64,000 nt of DNA, from assembly GCF_023715885.1 (NCBI RefSeq), contig NZ_JAMBOY010000001.1, positions 620,001 to 684,000 of the forward strand, in the 5' to 3' direction. This document shows positions 1-10,115 of this stretch, one piece after another. Numbering within the stretch: position 1 is the first letter of the stretch; each line of letters opens with the position of its first letter. The notes beneath the pieces are model-generated. The model was not told the origin of the DNA. It did no database searches and saw nothing but the letters and a program-made list of their open reading frames with translations. This stretch comes from Microbacterium hydrocarbonoxydans. Lineage in GTDB: Bacteria > Actinomycetota > Actinomycetes > Actinomycetales > Microbacteriaceae. Both the position numbers and the translations under genes were made by a program.

Positions 1-1584
<1,584 letters not shown>

Positions 1585-1660
1585 GCGGGCTTTCGATGAG
1601 AAATGCGGCTCAGAGGCCGCGTGTGGCCCTCTGAGCGTGTCAGACCCCTTGCATGGTGCC

Positions 1661-2170
1661 CTACCCGTAGGTATCGCGCGGGCCCCGTCCTGGAACGACT
1701 CTGGGACCCCATTTCCAGGAGGGTACGTCCGGTCCGATGAAGCGGAGGTTCTCGACCCCGGCATCCGGATACCGTCGACCGATCTCGGTGAGGATGGTGC
1801 CGCGCATGTATTGGAGGTTCTTCGCCCAAGCCGTCGAATCGCACTTGACGGTGAGCAGACCCCGCTCGAGCGAGACGGGCTCGGAGTGCTTGGCGGTGTC
1901 GGCACCGGCCAGGTCGCCCCACTGTCGCACGAGATCCTCCCGGGCGAGCGTCGTCTGCCAGCCCGAGTCACGGCTGAGCTTGTCGAGTACGGCTCCGAGC
2001 GAACCGGGATCGCGTCCGGGAGTGAACGGTGCGTTGTCATCGTCGGTGACGACCCGCCTCTTGCGCTTCCAGTTCTTCGAACTGGGCTGGAGCCCGCGCA
2101 GGCGCAGATACGTCGCGACGGTCTCGGGGGCGTCGGATGCCGGAACGGTCGTCGTATCAGTCATCGTCAT
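1661..2170 (-). CDS. DUF721/DciA-like protein
   Basis: Protein of about 169 residues in the DUF721 family. Family members lie between recF and gyrB in actinobacteria, and some are DciA, the loader or stimulator of the DnaB helicase. The N-terminal third is charged and disordered with a basic SKNWKRKRR patch. The C-terminal part holds the conserved core around LVRQWGDLAGADTAKHSEP and CDSTAWAKNLQYMRG. Two in-frame ATGs compete: 2170, overlapping recF by 14 nt, and 2164, overlapping by 8 nt. A GGAAAGG site lies 3 nt before the first and 9 nt before the second, so 2164 is also plausible. A longer frame to 2248 lies inside recF and is unlikely. Family membership is firm; helicase loading is inferred. 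Confidence 0.88.
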   Translation of the reverse strand: MTMTDTTTVPASDAPETVATYLRLRGLQPSSKNWKRKRRVVTDDDNAPFTPGRDPGSLGAVLDKLSRDSGWQTTLAREDLVRQWGDLAGADTAKHSEPVSLERGLLTVKCDSTAWAKNLQYMRGTILTEIGRRYPDAGVENLRFIGPDVPSWKWGPRVVPGRGPRDTYG

Positions 2171-3368
2171 CCGCCTTTCCGCCCGCGTCGTCTTCCGGCG
2201 CAACCTCTCGCTCGTCGCTGATGGTGCCCGCGGTGATCCGCACCACATGGGCGTGCAATACCTCGGGGATATCCTCCTCCACCGCGGCGGTGACGACCAC
2301 CTGCTCGTAGCCCGCCGTCAGCGAGGCGAGACGCTGACGCCGGTCGGCGTCGAGCTCGGCGAAGACGTCGTCGAGGATCAGCACGGGATCGCCGGCGGGC
2401 GATTCGCTGCGCAGCAGTTCGGCCGACGCGAGCCGGAGCGCGAGCGCGACCGACCAGGATTCCCCGTGCGAGGCGTAGCCCTTCACCGGGAGGCCGCGGA
2501 CGCGCAGGATCAGGTCGTCGCGGTGGGGTCCGGTCAACGTGAGGCCACGGTTGAGCTCTTGCGTGCGCTTCGCCAGCAACGACGCCCGGAACATCTCGGC
2601 GCACTTGGCGAGACTCAGCGATCCGTCGTCGCCGATGAGCGTCTCGGCCTCGCCCTCTTCGGGGTCGCCGCCCCTGACCGAGAGCGCCCACTCGAGCTGG
2701 GGCTGATGATCGGCGCCGGCGATCGCGGTGTAGGCGTCGCTCACGGGCTGCTGCAGGTCGGCGGCCAACCGCTGCCGCGCGGCGATGATCTCGGATCCGA
2801 GGGCCACGAGCTTGTCATCCCACACGTCGAGCGTGCTGAGCGCATCGCCTCGGATGCCGCGGGCTCGCGCGGACTTGAGCAGCGCGGTTCGCTGCTTGAG
2901 CACGCGATCGTAGTCGGCGAGGACCGCCGACAGACGAGGTGTTCGCTGGATCAGCAGCTGATCGGCGAAGCGGCGCCTGGACGACGGATCACCGCGCACG
3001 ATCTGCAGGTCTTCGGGGGCGAAGAGCACGACGTGCGCGTAGCGCGGGAGCTCACTCGTCTTCGACGGCGAGCCGTTGATGCGGGCCTTGTTCGAGCCCT
3101 GGCGGTTGAGCTGCACCTCGGTGAGCACCCGACGCTCGCCGTGGGAGAGTCGAGCGCGGATGATCGCGAACTCCTGACCATCACGCACCATGGGGGCGTC
3201 GGACGACACCCGGTGCGAGCCGAGTGTGGCGAGGAAGACGACAGCCTCGGCGAGGTTGGTCTTGCCCTGGCCGTTCCGGCCGACCAGAACGTTCGGCCCC
3301 TTGTGCAGAGCGAGTTCGGCAGTCGCGTAATTGCGGAAATCCACCAGGCTCAGATGCTCCACGATCAC
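2157..3368 (-). CDS. recF: RecF, DNA replication and repair ATPase
   Basis: SMC-like ATPase that binds gapped DNA and helps RecOR load RecA. At 403 residues it is typical for actinobacterial RecF. Walker A is GRNGQGKTN near residues 32-40. The FAPEDLQIVRGDPSSRRRF segment follows, then the signature TGPHRDDL and the Walker B region PVLILDDVFAELD. The start is GTG at 3368, which has no good Shine-Dalgarno site but lies exactly 6 nt after a TAGGCT box, suggesting a leaderless transcript. The C-terminus is an acidic tail overlapping the start of the DUF721 gene. dnaN lies 49 nt upstream. Confidence 0.97.
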   Translation of the reverse strand: MIVEHLSLVDFRNYATAELALHKGPNVLVGRNGQGKTNLAEAVVFLATLGSHRVSSDAPMVRDGQEFAIIRARLSHGERRVLTEVQLNRQGSNKARINGSPSKTSELPRYAHVVLFAPEDLQIVRGDPSSRRRFADQLLIQRTPRLSAVLADYDRVLKQRTALLKSARARGIRGDALSTLDVWDDKLVALGSEIIAARQRLAADLQQPVSDAYTAIAGADHQPQLEWALSVRGGDPEEGEAETLIGDDGSLSLAKCAEMFRASLLAKRTQELNRGLTLTGPHRDDLILRVRGLPVKGYASHGESWSVALALRLASAELLRSESPAGDPVLILDDVFAELDADRRQRLASLTAGYEQVVVTAAVEEDIPEVLHAHVVRITAGTISDEREVAPEDDAGGKADDDD

Positions 3369-3374
3369 GGAGTC

Positions 3375-3380
3375 AGCCTA
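3375..3380 (-). promoter_or_regulatory. Leaderless-type -10 element of recF
   Basis: TAGGCT on the minus strand, 6 nt before the recF GTG. Transcription would start at or next to the start codon, so recF may have its own promoter besides read-through from dnaN. Confidence 0.55.
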
Positions 3381-3417
3381 CCTTCGGCCCCCGACAGTCG
3401 ACCGCCGGCGACGAAGA

Positions 3418-4560
3418 TCAGCGGAGCAGCAGGTTCGGCTGCAGCAGGTACTTGAACGAGTCCAGACCTGCCTGGTCGACCGAGGTCTGGCTGGTGATGA
3501 GAACCGGGCTCAGCTTGTTCGCATTGTCACTCGACGTGAACGTCACGCGCACGAACTCGCTCTTCACCGCTCCCAGCGCCTCGATCAAGTACTGCGGGTT
3601 GAGGCCGAGCGTGACCTCGTCCCCGCCGGAAAGGATCGCGTCGACCGACTCGGAGGCTCGGGCGTGCTCGCTGCCCGACGCGTCCATCGTGACGCTGTCG
3701 CTCGAGAACGTGAAGCGCAGCGGAGCCGCGCGGTCGAGCACCAGCGACACACGACGGACGGCTTCGACGAGGTCGGCGGTGTTCACGACGGCGTAGTGGT
3801 CGGTCTGCTCAGGGAACAGTCGACGCACCGGCGGGAAGTTGCCCTTGATGAGCAGCGACGTCACCGTCTTGTTGCCGGCGGTGAACGCGATGATCTCGCG
3901 ATCGCCGGCTCCGGAGAACGCGACCTGGATCGTTCCGGCATGGCCGAACGTCTTCCCGACCTCGAGCAGGGTGCGCGCCGGGACGAGAGCGGTGTTCTCG
4001 ACGGTCTCACCGTCCCACGGCACGTCGCGCAGCGACACCCGGTAGCGATCGGTCGCGACGAGGCTGAGGCTCTGGCCCGAGACCTCCAGCTGCACACCGG
4101 TGAGCACTGGAGTCACGTCGTCGCGGGACGCGGCGAAGCCGACCTGGGAGATCGCGGTGCCGAACTCGTCGGCCGGGACGACGCCGGAGGAGCCCGAGAC
4201 CTCGGGGATCGAGGGGTATTCCTCGACGGGCATGGCGGCGAGGGTGAATCGGGCGGAACCGCAGGTGACCGTGATGCCGCCGTCGTCCTCGACGGCGATC
4301 TCGATCGGAGCATTCGGGAGGCGGCTCGCGATGTCGGAGAGCAGACGGCCGTGGACGAGGATCGTCCCCGGCGTCTCGACAGTCGCCTCGATGGTCGTGC
4401 GCGCGGATGCCTCGTAGTCGAAGGCCGACAGCGTCAGACCTGCGTCATCCGCTTCGATGAGCACGCCCGCCAGGATCGGCTGCGGGTTGCGCTGCGGGAG
4501 GAGCTTGACGACGAAGGACACAGCCTCGCTGAAGACATCGCGGTTGACCTGAAACCTCAC
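3418..4560 (-). CDS. dnaN: DNA polymerase III beta sliding clamp
   Basis: Ring-shaped processivity clamp for the replicative polymerase and hub for repair proteins. The 380 residues show the three-domain fold: N-terminal MRFQVNRDVFSEAVSFV, central VATDRYRVSLRD, and a C-terminus ending in FKYLLQPNLLLR, close to the usual MPMR-type tail. The GTG start at 4560 is preceded by AAGGGAG at good spacing. It is first downstream of oriC on the minus strand, after dnaA, as in most bacteria. Confidence 0.98.
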   Translation of the reverse strand: MRFQVNRDVFSEAVSFVVKLLPQRNPQPILAGVLIEADDAGLTLSAFDYEASARTTIEATVETPGTILVHGRLLSDIASRLPNAPIEIAVEDDGGITVTCGSARFTLAAMPVEEYPSIPEVSGSSGVVPADEFGTAISQVGFAASRDDVTPVLTGVQLEVSGQSLSLVATDRYRVSLRDVPWDGETVENTALVPARTLLEVGKTFGHAGTIQVAFSGAGDREIIAFTAGNKTVTSLLIKGNFPPVRRLFPEQTDHYAVVNTADLVEAVRRVSLVLDRAAPLRFTFSSDSVTMDASGSEHARASESVDAILSGGDEVTLGLNPQYLIEALGAVKSEFVRVTFTSSDNANKLSPVLITSQTSVDQAGLDSFKYLLQPNLLLR

Positions 4561-4723
4561 GGGTGCTCCCTTGTCGTCGTTCTGTGACGCGTCGTGATCG
4601 GTCCTGCCAGTGCAGGGCTTCCCATGCTAGCCCCACAGATGCTCCGATCCCTACGCTCGTGCGATTCCGCCGGTTCGGCGAACTTTCCCCACCGTCTGGT
4701 GATCGGATCGCCCCTGAATCGGA

Positions 4724-4745
4724 TTAACTCCTTAACGGTGTTAAC
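4724..4745. promoter_or_regulatory. Candidate DNA-unwinding element of oriC
   Basis: Three TTAAC motifs at 4724-4728, 4732-4736 and 4741-4745, spaced 8-9 nt, form the most AT-rich run in the spacer. It lies immediately beside the paired DnaA boxes at 4749-4766, as expected for a duplex-unwinding element. Function is inferred. Confidence 0.5.
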
Positions 4746-4995
4746 GGCTGTGGATACTGTGGATAAGTCGGTGGAAAGCAGACGCGAGTAGGGAACTACA
4801 CGACTGTCAGTTGTGGAATCCCTGAGGAATACGCGGGTGGACGGCATCCTCACGTCTGTATCCGATCACGGGGTTATCCACAGGTTGCTGGGTTTCCCCC
4901 ACATCCGTCCCGATCTCGGACGTCTTCATCCACAAGTTATCCACATGTGCAAAAGGGCATCGAGCGGATGCCGGTATCGGCACGAACCGCGACGA

Positions 4996-5037
4996 GAAGA
5001 GGGGTGCAGCGTCCTGACGGACCCTGCACCCCTCTTC
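4996..5037 (-). terminator. Terminator downstream of dnaA
   Basis: Perfect 14-bp inverted repeat (4996-5009 with 5024-5037; arms GAAGAGGGGTGCAG and complement) with a 14-nt loop, 16 nt beyond the dnaA stop. No long T-run follows, which is usual in high-GC actinobacteria. It separates dnaA transcription from the DnaA boxes of oriC. Confidence 0.75.
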
Positions 5038-5053
5038 CGAAGGAGGACGAGCT

Positions 5054-6448
5054 TCAGCGTCGTCCGAGCTGCGTGGTGATCTCGGTGACCTGGTTGTAGA
5101 TCGAGCGACGTTCCTTCATGAGCTCGCTGATCTTCTTGTAGGCGTACATCACCGTCGTGTGATCGCGGTTGCCGAACAGCTGCCCGATCTTCGGCAGTGA
5201 GAGGCTCGTGCGCTCACGGCACAGATACATCGCGATCTGTCGTGCGGTCGCGATCTGCTGCGACCGGCTCGAGCCGTAGAGGTCGTCGACCGTCAGCTTG
5301 AAGTACTGCGCGGTCGCCGTGATGATGTCGGTCGGCGAGATGACGTTGTCCTCCGCCGTGTCGACGATGTCGCGGAGCACGGTCTGCGCGAGAGAGATGT
5401 CGAGCGACGAGCGGTTGAGGCTCGCGAAGGCCGATACGCGGATCAGCGCGCCCTCGAGCTCTCGGATGTTCGACGACACGACGGTCGCGATGTACTCGAG
5501 CACCTCGTCGGGGATGTGCAGCGCCTCGCTCTGCGCCTTCTTGCGAAGGATCGCGATACGCGTCTCGAGGTCCGGCGCCTGCACGTCGGTGATGAGGCCC
5601 CACTCGAAGCGACTCCGCATCCGGTCCTCGAAGCCCGTGAGGTGCTTGGGGGCCACATCGCTCGTGATCACGACCTGCTTGTTGTGGTCGTGCAGCGTGT
5701 TGAACGTGTGGAAGAAGGCCTCCTGCGTCTCGGCACGTCCCTGGAGGAACTGGATGTCGTCGATGAGGAGGATGTCGACGTCGCGATAACGGGCCTGGAA
5801 GGCGGCGCCCCGGTTGTTCGCGATCGAGTTGATGAAGTCGTTCGTGAACTCCTCGCTCGAGACGTACCGCACCTTGACGCCCGCGTAGAGGGACTGCGCG
5901 TAGTCGCCGATCGCGTGGAGGAGGTGGGTCTTGCCGAGGCCGGAGTCTCCGTAGATAAAGAGCGGGTTGTACGCCTTGGCCGGGGCTTCGGCCACAGCGA
6001 CCGCGGCCGCGTGCGCGAAGCGGTTGGACTGGCCGATGACGAAGTTGTCGAAGGTGTACTTCGGGTTCAGCCGGGATTCGTGGCGCATCGGCGCCGGAGC
6101 CTGTTCCATGGGCGACTCGATGCGAACCGGCTCCTGGCGACCGAAGTCGGCGACGGCGATGGGTGCGGTCGGCTGCTCGGCCAGCTCGTGATTCACGACC
6201 GTGCGGTAAGAGGTGACCTCGTCGCCGATGTGCGACAGCGCCTCCATGATCGGAAGGCGCAGGCGCTTGTTGATCTGCGCGGCGGTGAGGTCGTTGGGCA
6301 CCTCGAGATAGAGCGTCGCGGCCATCACGCCCGCCGGGACGGCGAGGCTGAGGAAGCCCTGCAGCTGGGGGGTCACGCGGTCATCCGCGACGAGCAGCTC
6401 CTGCACCGTGGTCCAGATCGGAACGTCAGGCTGGGCTGGTGAGGACAT
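5054..6448 (-). CDS. dnaA: Chromosomal replication initiator DnaA
   Basis: AAA+ ATPase that binds DnaA boxes and opens oriC. The 464 residues comprise: domain I ([10 protein letters not shown] at the N-terminus), a linker rich in E, P and Q, the AAA+ domain with Walker [10 protein letters not shown] and Walker [12 protein letters not shown], sensor regions, and the C-terminal helix-turn-helix signature [15 protein letters not shown]. The start chosen is ATG 6448 ([12 protein letters not shown]); upstream in-frame codons back to 6547 lack family similarity. Two perfect DnaA boxes in the upstream spacer suggest autoregulation, a known mode for dnaA. Confidence 0.98.
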   Translation of the reverse strand: MSSPAQPDVPIWTTVQELLVADDRVTPQLQGFLSLAVPAGVMAATLYLEVPNDLTAAQINKRLRLPIMEALSHIGDEVTSYRTVVNHELAEQPTAPIAVADFGRQEPVRIESPMEQAPAPMRHESRLNPKYTFDNFVIGQSNRFAHAAAVAVAEAPAKAYNPLFIYGDSGLGKTHLLHAIGDYAQSLYAGVKVRYVSSEEFTNDFINSIANNRGAAFQARYRDVDILLIDDIQFLQGRAETQEAFFHTFNTLHDHNKQVVITSDVAPKHLTGFEDRMRSRFEWGLITDVQAPDLETRIAILRKKAQSEALHIPDEVLEYIATVVSSNIRELEGALIRVSAFASLNRSSLDISLAQTVLRDIVDTAEDNVISPTDIITATAQYFKLTVDDLYGSSRSQQIATARQIAMYLCRERTSLSLPKIGQLFGNRDHTTVMYAYKKISELMKERRSIYNQVTEITTQLGRR

Positions 6449-6767
6449 GACGCTCCGGAACGGGGGATCGCGGAGGGTCGTCGTGGAACGCGCCCCCCTG
6501 TGGATAACTTCGGATGCCACGGTAGTCACCGCGGCCGTGAACGGCAACCTGGCCTGGGAAAGACGCGCGCGTGTTGCACGGACGTGCGCCCGCGAGGTTG
6601 TGGATAATGGCTGTGCGGATCCTGCCGGCGCACGACCGGACGAGCGCGCAGATTTGCTCTGCGCGCCGGCAGGACGTACCCTTAATCGGTTGACTTATGC
6701 CTGAACGGCAGTTCCCTATGTCTCCGGTCGATACAGGTTCCGGTGGCAGCATTCCCGGAGTGATCCC
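6449..6767. promoter_or_regulatory. dnaA-rpmH divergent promoter region with DnaA boxes
   Basis: 319 nt between divergent dnaA and rpmH. It holds two perfect DnaA boxes, TGTGGATAA at 6499-6507 and 6599-6607, exactly 100 nt apart. It also holds the rpmH promoter (6654-6682) and presumably the dnaA promoter. DnaA binding here would be suited to autorepression of dnaA. Confidence 0.75.
6654..6682 (+). promoter_or_regulatory. Promoter of the rpmH operon
   Basis: A -35 like TTGCTC at 6654-6659 and a -10 TACCCT at 6677-6682 are separated by 17 nt, the optimal housekeeping spacing. Start of transcription would be near 6690, giving a leader of about 78 nt before rpmH. Confidence 0.55.
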
Positions 6768-6905
6768 ATGAGCAAGCGCACCTTCCAGCCCAACAACCGT
6801 CGTCGCGCCAAGAAGCACGGCTTCCGCGCCCGCATGCGCACCCGCGCCGGCCGCGCCATCCTCTCGGCCCGCCGTGCGAAGGGCCGCACCGAGCTCTCCG
6901 CGTAA
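6768..6905 (+). CDS. rpmH: 50S ribosomal protein L34
   Basis: Very basic 45-residue protein of the large ribosomal subunit. The whole sequence fits L34: [19 protein letters not shown] at the start, then the [19 protein letters not shown] core. It begins at ATG 6768 and ends at TAA 6903-6905, six nt before rnpA. It lies divergently beside dnaA as in nearly all bacteria and opens the operon to rsmG. Confidence 0.98.
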   Translation: MSKRTFQPNNRRRAKKHGFRARMRTRAGRAILSARRAKGRTELSA

Positions 6906-6911
6906 TCCGCT

Positions 6912-7256
6912 GTGCTCGCCCGCCCGTTTCGTCTGACACGCGGGAGCGACTATCGACTGGTCGTTCGACGCGGATCGCGCTGTGGCGGGGCCCGGGTCGT
7001 CACCTCGATGCTGACGACGGGCGAGAGCAGGGCCGCGAGGTTCGGATTCATCATCAGCAAGCAGGTCGGCACCGCAGTGGTGCGCAATACCGTTCGACGG
7101 CGCTTGAAAGCCGTCTGCGCGGAAGCGCTCGATCGGGTGCCCGAGGGCACGGATGTCGTCATCCGTGCCCTTCCCGCATCTGCCTCGGCGAGCTACGCCG
7201 AGCTCAGCGCCGACGTGAACCGCTGTCTCGGTCGGCTCTCGCAGGTGCGGGCATGA
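6912..7256 (+). CDS. rnpA: Ribonuclease P protein component
   Basis: Protein subunit of RNase P, which matures the 5' end of tRNAs together with the M1 RNA (not in this window). The 114 residues include the family signature region KQVGTAVVRNTVRRRLKAVC, with the RNR-type motif, and an N-terminal RLTRGSDYRLVVRRG. The GTG at 6912 follows rpmH by 6 nt. Its TGA overlaps the next gene's ATG (ATGA), indicating translational coupling. Confidence 0.96.
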   Translation: MLARPFRLTRGSDYRLVVRRGSRCGGARVVTSMLTTGESRAARFGFIISKQVGTAVVRNTVRRRLKAVCAEALDRVPEGTDVVIRALPASASASYAELSADVNRCLGRLSQVRA

Positions 7257-7603
7257 CCGCCCTGCCGGCGTCGTCCATCGGGACAGCGCATCTGCATTCG
7301 CACGACCTCGTGCGCAGCATCCCTCTGATCCCGCGCAATCTGGTGCTCGGGTTCCTCGCGGGGTATCGGAAGGTCATCTCCCCTCTGTATGGCGATGTGT
7401 GTGCGTACTACCCCTCCTGCTCCGCTTACGCTGTAGGAGCGGTGCAACAGCACGGCGCGGTGAAGGGGGCTCTGCTCTCGGCATGGCGCATCCTCCGTTG
7501 CAATCCCTGGACTCGCGGTGGCGTCGATGACGTCCGTCCGCACGAACACTTCCGCCATGACCTGACCGCTCGCGGTTTCGTCGTCCCTGCCCGAAAGGAT
7601 TGA
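7253..7603 (+). CDS. yidD: Membrane protein insertion efficiency factor YidD
   Basis: Small membrane-associated protein that aids YidC/Sec-dependent insertion. Its 116 residues contain the family core: LVLGFLAGYRKVISPLYG, CAYYPSCSAYAVGAVQQHGAVKG, and RILRCNPWTRGGVDDV with its conserved cysteines. An N-terminal extension of about 25 residues precedes the core, and a true start further in cannot be excluded. It overlaps rnpA by 4 nt and ends 3 nt before yidC, so the genes are probably translated together. Confidence 0.93.
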   Translation: MTALPASSIGTAHLHSHDLVRSIPLIPRNLVLGFLAGYRKVISPLYGDVCAYYPSCSAYAVGAVQQHGAVKGALLSAWRILRCNPWTRGGVDDVRPHEHFRHDLTARGFVVPARKD

Positions 7604-7606
7604 ACG

Positions 7607-8677
7607 GTGGGTCTAGACCTTCTGCTCGCCAGTACCACCCCCTCGCCGGAGCCCGCTTCCGGCGGATTCGATCTGCTCGGGACCATCCTGTGGCCGCTCA
7701 AGTGGCTCGTCGAGATGGTGCTGGTCGCCTGGCATTGGCTGCTGACCGCGGTCGGCATGCCGGCGGCATCCGGTCTCACCTGGGTGCTATCGATCGTTGG
7801 CCTCGTGATCGTGGTCCGCGCTGCTCTCATCCCGCTGTTCGTGAAGCAGATCAAGAGCCAGCGCAAGATGATGGAAATCGCTCCTGAACTGCGAAAAGTA
7901 CAGGAGAAGTATCGCGGTAAGAAGGACCAGCTCAGCCGCGAGGCGATGAGCCGCGAGACCATGGCGCTGTACAAGAAGCATGGCACGACGCCGATGTCGA
8001 GCTGTCTGCCTCTCCTCGTGCAGATGCCGGTGTTCTTCTCGCTGTACAGCGTGCTGAGTGATGTCAGCAAGCACGCCAAGGCGGGTATCGGAGGCGTCGG
8101 CTTCCTCAGCCCGGAGCTCACCAAAGAGTTCTACGACGCCAAGCTGTTCGGCGTCGCTTCGCTGCACGAGACGCTGGGCAACGCGATCGACGCGCAGAAC
8201 ACCACCGCGATCATCATCCTCGTCACGCTCGTGGTGCTCATGATCGCGTCGCAGTTCTTCACGCAGCTGCAGATCATCTCGAAGAACCTGTCGCCCGAGG
8301 CCAAGACCGGCCAGGCGTACCAGATGCAGAAGATCATGCTGTACGTGCTGCCGCTGGGCTTCATCTTCTCGGGTGTCTTCTTCCCGCTCGGCGTCGTCAT
8401 CTACTGGTTCATCTCGAACCTCTGGACGATGGGCCAGCAGTTCCTCGTCATCCGTGAGATGCCGACTCCCGGATCCGACGCCGCGAAGGCTCGCGAAGAG
8501 CGCCTCGCTCGCAAAGGCAAGGCGATCGACTCGTCGGGCAAGGTCGTCTCGATGGCGAGCTACGAGGCGGAGCAGAAGCGCCTTCTCGAGGAAGCCGAGC
8601 GCATCAAGGCCGAGGCACCGAAGCGCCAGCAGCCGGTCGGCAAGAAGCGTGCGAAGAAGAAGGGGAGCGGTTCATGA
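7607..8677 (+). CDS. yidC: Membrane protein insertase YidC
   Basis: Polytopic insertase for inner-membrane proteins, acting alone or with SecYEG. The 356 residues have the bacterial YidC/OxaI core: a first hydrophobic segment (WPLKWLVEMVLVAWHWLL), an amphipathic positively charged hairpin (KQIKSQRKMMEI), then YKKHGTTPMSSCLPLLVQMPVFFSLYSVL and later hydrophobic segments around residues 200-275. The tail is lysine-rich (KRQQPVGKKRAKKK), typical for ribosome contact. The GTG start at 7607 follows GAAAGGAT. It lacks the large periplasmic domain of proteobacterial YidC, as expected for Gram-positives. Confidence 0.97.
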   Translation: MGLDLLLASTTPSPEPASGGFDLLGTILWPLKWLVEMVLVAWHWLLTAVGMPAASGLTWVLSIVGLVIVVRAALIPLFVKQIKSQRKMMEIAPELRKVQEKYRGKKDQLSREAMSRETMALYKKHGTTPMSSCLPLLVQMPVFFSLYSVLSDVSKHAKAGIGGVGFLSPELTKEFYDAKLFGVASLHETLGNAIDAQNTTAIIILVTLVVLMIASQFFTQLQIISKNLSPEAKTGQAYQMQKIMLYVLPLGFIFSGVFFPLGVVIYWFISNLWTMGQQFLVIREMPTPGSDAAKAREERLARKGKAIDSSGKVVSMASYEAEQKRLLEEAERIKAEAPKRQQPVGKKRAKKKGSGS

Positions 8678-9165
8678 CCGACAACCTGACCGAGACCGTC
8701 GAGCCGACGGTCGCTCAGCTGGAGAACGAGGGCGACGTCGCGGCGGACTACCTCGAGGAACTCCTCGACATCGCCGACATCGACGGCGACTTGAACCTCG
8801 ATGTGCGTCAGGGACGTGCGTACGTCTCGGTCGAAGCTGAGGGCGACGCGCTGGCACTGCTGTCGGCACCCGATACCGTCCAGGCGCTGCAGGAACTCAC
8901 CCGCCTGGCCGTGCAGAACAAGACCGGCTCGTTCTCGCGGCTGATCCTCGACATCGGCGGATCGCGAGACACACGACGTCGCCAACTCGAAACCCTCGTG
9001 AGCGCCGCTGCCGCAAAGCTGGAGGACGGTGCATCGCAGGCATCCCTGCCTGCCATGTCGAGTTACGAGCGCAAGCTGGTGCATGACATCGCAGCAGATC
9101 ACGGCCTTGTTTCCGAGTCGTACGGTGAGGGCGCGGACCGCCACACCGTTCTGCGTCGTCACTGA
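8674..9165 (+). CDS. jag: Jag/KhpB-type RNA-binding protein (KH and R3H domains)
   Basis: 163-residue cytoplasmic RNA-binding protein. An acidic N-terminus is followed by a KH-like segment (DYLEELLDIADIDGDLNLDV to about residue 95) and an R3H domain near residues 125-163 (MSSYERKLVHDIAAD, HTVLRRH). The Jag-N domain of Firmicutes is absent, as is usual for the short actinobacterial form. The ATG overlaps the yidC stop (ATGA). Family members influence cell division and elongation in other bacteria; the role here is inferred. A parS site begins 2 nt after its stop codon. Confidence 0.92.
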   Translation: MTDNLTETVEPTVAQLENEGDVAADYLEELLDIADIDGDLNLDVRQGRAYVSVEAEGDALALLSAPDTVQALQELTRLAVQNKTGSFSRLILDIGGSRDTRRRQLETLVSAAAAKLEDGASQASLPAMSSYERKLVHDIAADHGLVSESYGEGADRHTVLRRH

Positions 9166-9166
9166 C

Positions 9167-9180
9167 GTTTCACGTGAAAC
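9167..9180. promoter_or_regulatory. parS site 1
   Basis: Perfect 14-bp palindrome GTTTCACGTGAAAC, the ParB binding core, between the jag stop and the rsmG GTG. It is the parS site closest to oriC in this window. Confidence 0.93.
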
Positions 9181-9196
9181 ATCGAGGATCCGTCAG

Positions 9197-9829
9197 GTGA
9201 CTGAGCTGGAAGCGGAGCCGTCGTCCGCCGCTGAGTTGTTCGGCGACCGCATCGATATCGCTCGCCAATTCACGACCGCGCTCGCTGACCACGGCGAAGA
9301 GCGCGGGCTGATCGGCCCCCTCGAGCTCCCTCGACTCTGGACGAGGCATGTTCTCAACAGCGCCATCGCCGCTCCACTGTTCCACGGAGCGGTCGCCGAC
9401 GTGGGGTCGGGTGCCGGACTTCCCGGATTGGTGCTCGCCATAGCGCGCCCTGACGTGCACATCACTCTTGTCGAGCCCATGGAACGTCGGGTCGCCTGGC
9501 TCACGGAGCAGAAGAGCGCACTCGGCCTCGACAACGTGGAAGTTCTTCGTGCCCGCGCTGAAGAAGTCGACCGTCCTCAGGGATTCGACGTCGTGACCGC
9601 CCGTGCGGTGAGCGCTCTTCGCACCCTGCTGCCGTGGACAGCACCGCTCGTCCGAAGCGGCGGAGAGCTTGTGCTGCTCAAGGGGAAGAACGCCGCCAAC
9701 GAGATCGACGCCGCGCAGAAGCAGATCAAGAAGTACCGTCTGTCGGACGTTCGCGTCGAGGTTCTGGGCGAGGGTGTCCTACCGGATACCGAAGTCACTC
9801 GTGTGATTCGGGCTTTCGTTCGTTCGTAA
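9197..9829 (+). CDS. rsmG: 16S rRNA (guanine-N7)-methyltransferase RsmG
   Basis: Methylates a conserved guanine of 16S rRNA (G527 in E. coli numbering) using S-adenosylmethionine. 210 residues from GTG 9197, preceded by GAGG. The AdoMet-binding loop DVGSGAGLPGLVLAI is near residues 76-90, followed by LVEPMERRVAWL and VTARAVSAL. The frame stays open upstream to 9029, but that part overlaps jag and crosses parS, so the GTG is preferred. Loss of rsmG is known to give low-level streptomycin resistance in other bacteria. Confidence 0.96.
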   Translation: MTELEAEPSSAAELFGDRIDIARQFTTALADHGEERGLIGPLELPRLWTRHVLNSAIAAPLFHGAVADVGSGAGLPGLVLAIARPDVHITLVEPMERRVAWLTEQKSALGLDNVEVLRARAEEVDRPQGFDVVTARAVSALRTLLPWTAPLVRSGGELVLLKGKNAANEIDAAQKQIKKYRLSDVRVEVLGEGVLPDTEVTRVIRAFVRS

Positions 9830-9863
9830 GGTGCTCGGGTTGGGCGCTTCGGTTCCACGCTTC

Positions 9864-9941
9864 GGTGTGTCCTCTTCATTCGCAGAGCTGGGACCCTCCC
9901 GCTTCGCGGGTCCCTCCCGATGCTCATTCCGAGGACACACC
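9864..9941. repeat. Compound inverted repeat after rsmG
   Basis: An outer perfect 11-bp repeat (9864-9874 with 9931-9941, GGTGTGTCCTC and complement) encloses an inner hairpin GGGACCC/GGGTCCC (9890-9896 with 9908-9914). It lies in the 286-nt space between rsmG and the kinase-like gene. It may terminate the rpmH-rsmG operon, but the layered form is unlike a simple terminator. Confidence 0.6.
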
Positions 9942-10069
9942 TCCGCTCGGGCGTCGTGATACCTGCTCTTCGCCCGCGGTGGAGGACCACTGGTCGGCCG
10001 GCGTAGAGGTGGCGGTCAGTCACTCTGCGTGCCGCCTGTCGTTGCTGAGCGGCGTGGCTGTGGTGGGCT

Positions 10070-10083
10070 GTTTCACGTGAAAC
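10070..10083. promoter_or_regulatory. parS site 2
   Basis: Perfect 14-bp GTTTCACGTGAAAC, 33 nt upstream of the kinase-like gene's GTG and just upstream of its -10 box, where ParB could affect transcription. Confidence 0.93.
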
Positions 10084-10103
10084 GGAATGGCGATGTCCGG
10101 CGG

Positions 10104-10109
10104 TAAGTT
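10104..10109 (+). promoter_or_regulatory. Leaderless-type -10 of the kinase-like gene
   Basis: TAAGTT lies 6 nt before the GTG at 10116. No Shine-Dalgarno sequence is visible at normal spacing, so a leaderless mRNA is likely. Confidence 0.45.
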
Positions 10110-10115
10110 TGGGGA

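Larger units (their letters stand above)
4561..5053. other. Chromosomal replication origin (oriC), dnaA-dnaN spacer
   Basis: 493 nt without a gene. Perfect DnaA boxes (TTATCCACA or its complement) lie at 4758-4766, 4874-4882 and 4937-4945. One-mismatch boxes are at 4749-4757 (TGTGGATAC) and 4926-4934 (TCATCCACA). The boxes are in both orientations, next to an AT-rich run, and followed by the dnaA terminator hairpin. Position and content are those of an actinobacterial origin. Confidence 0.93.
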
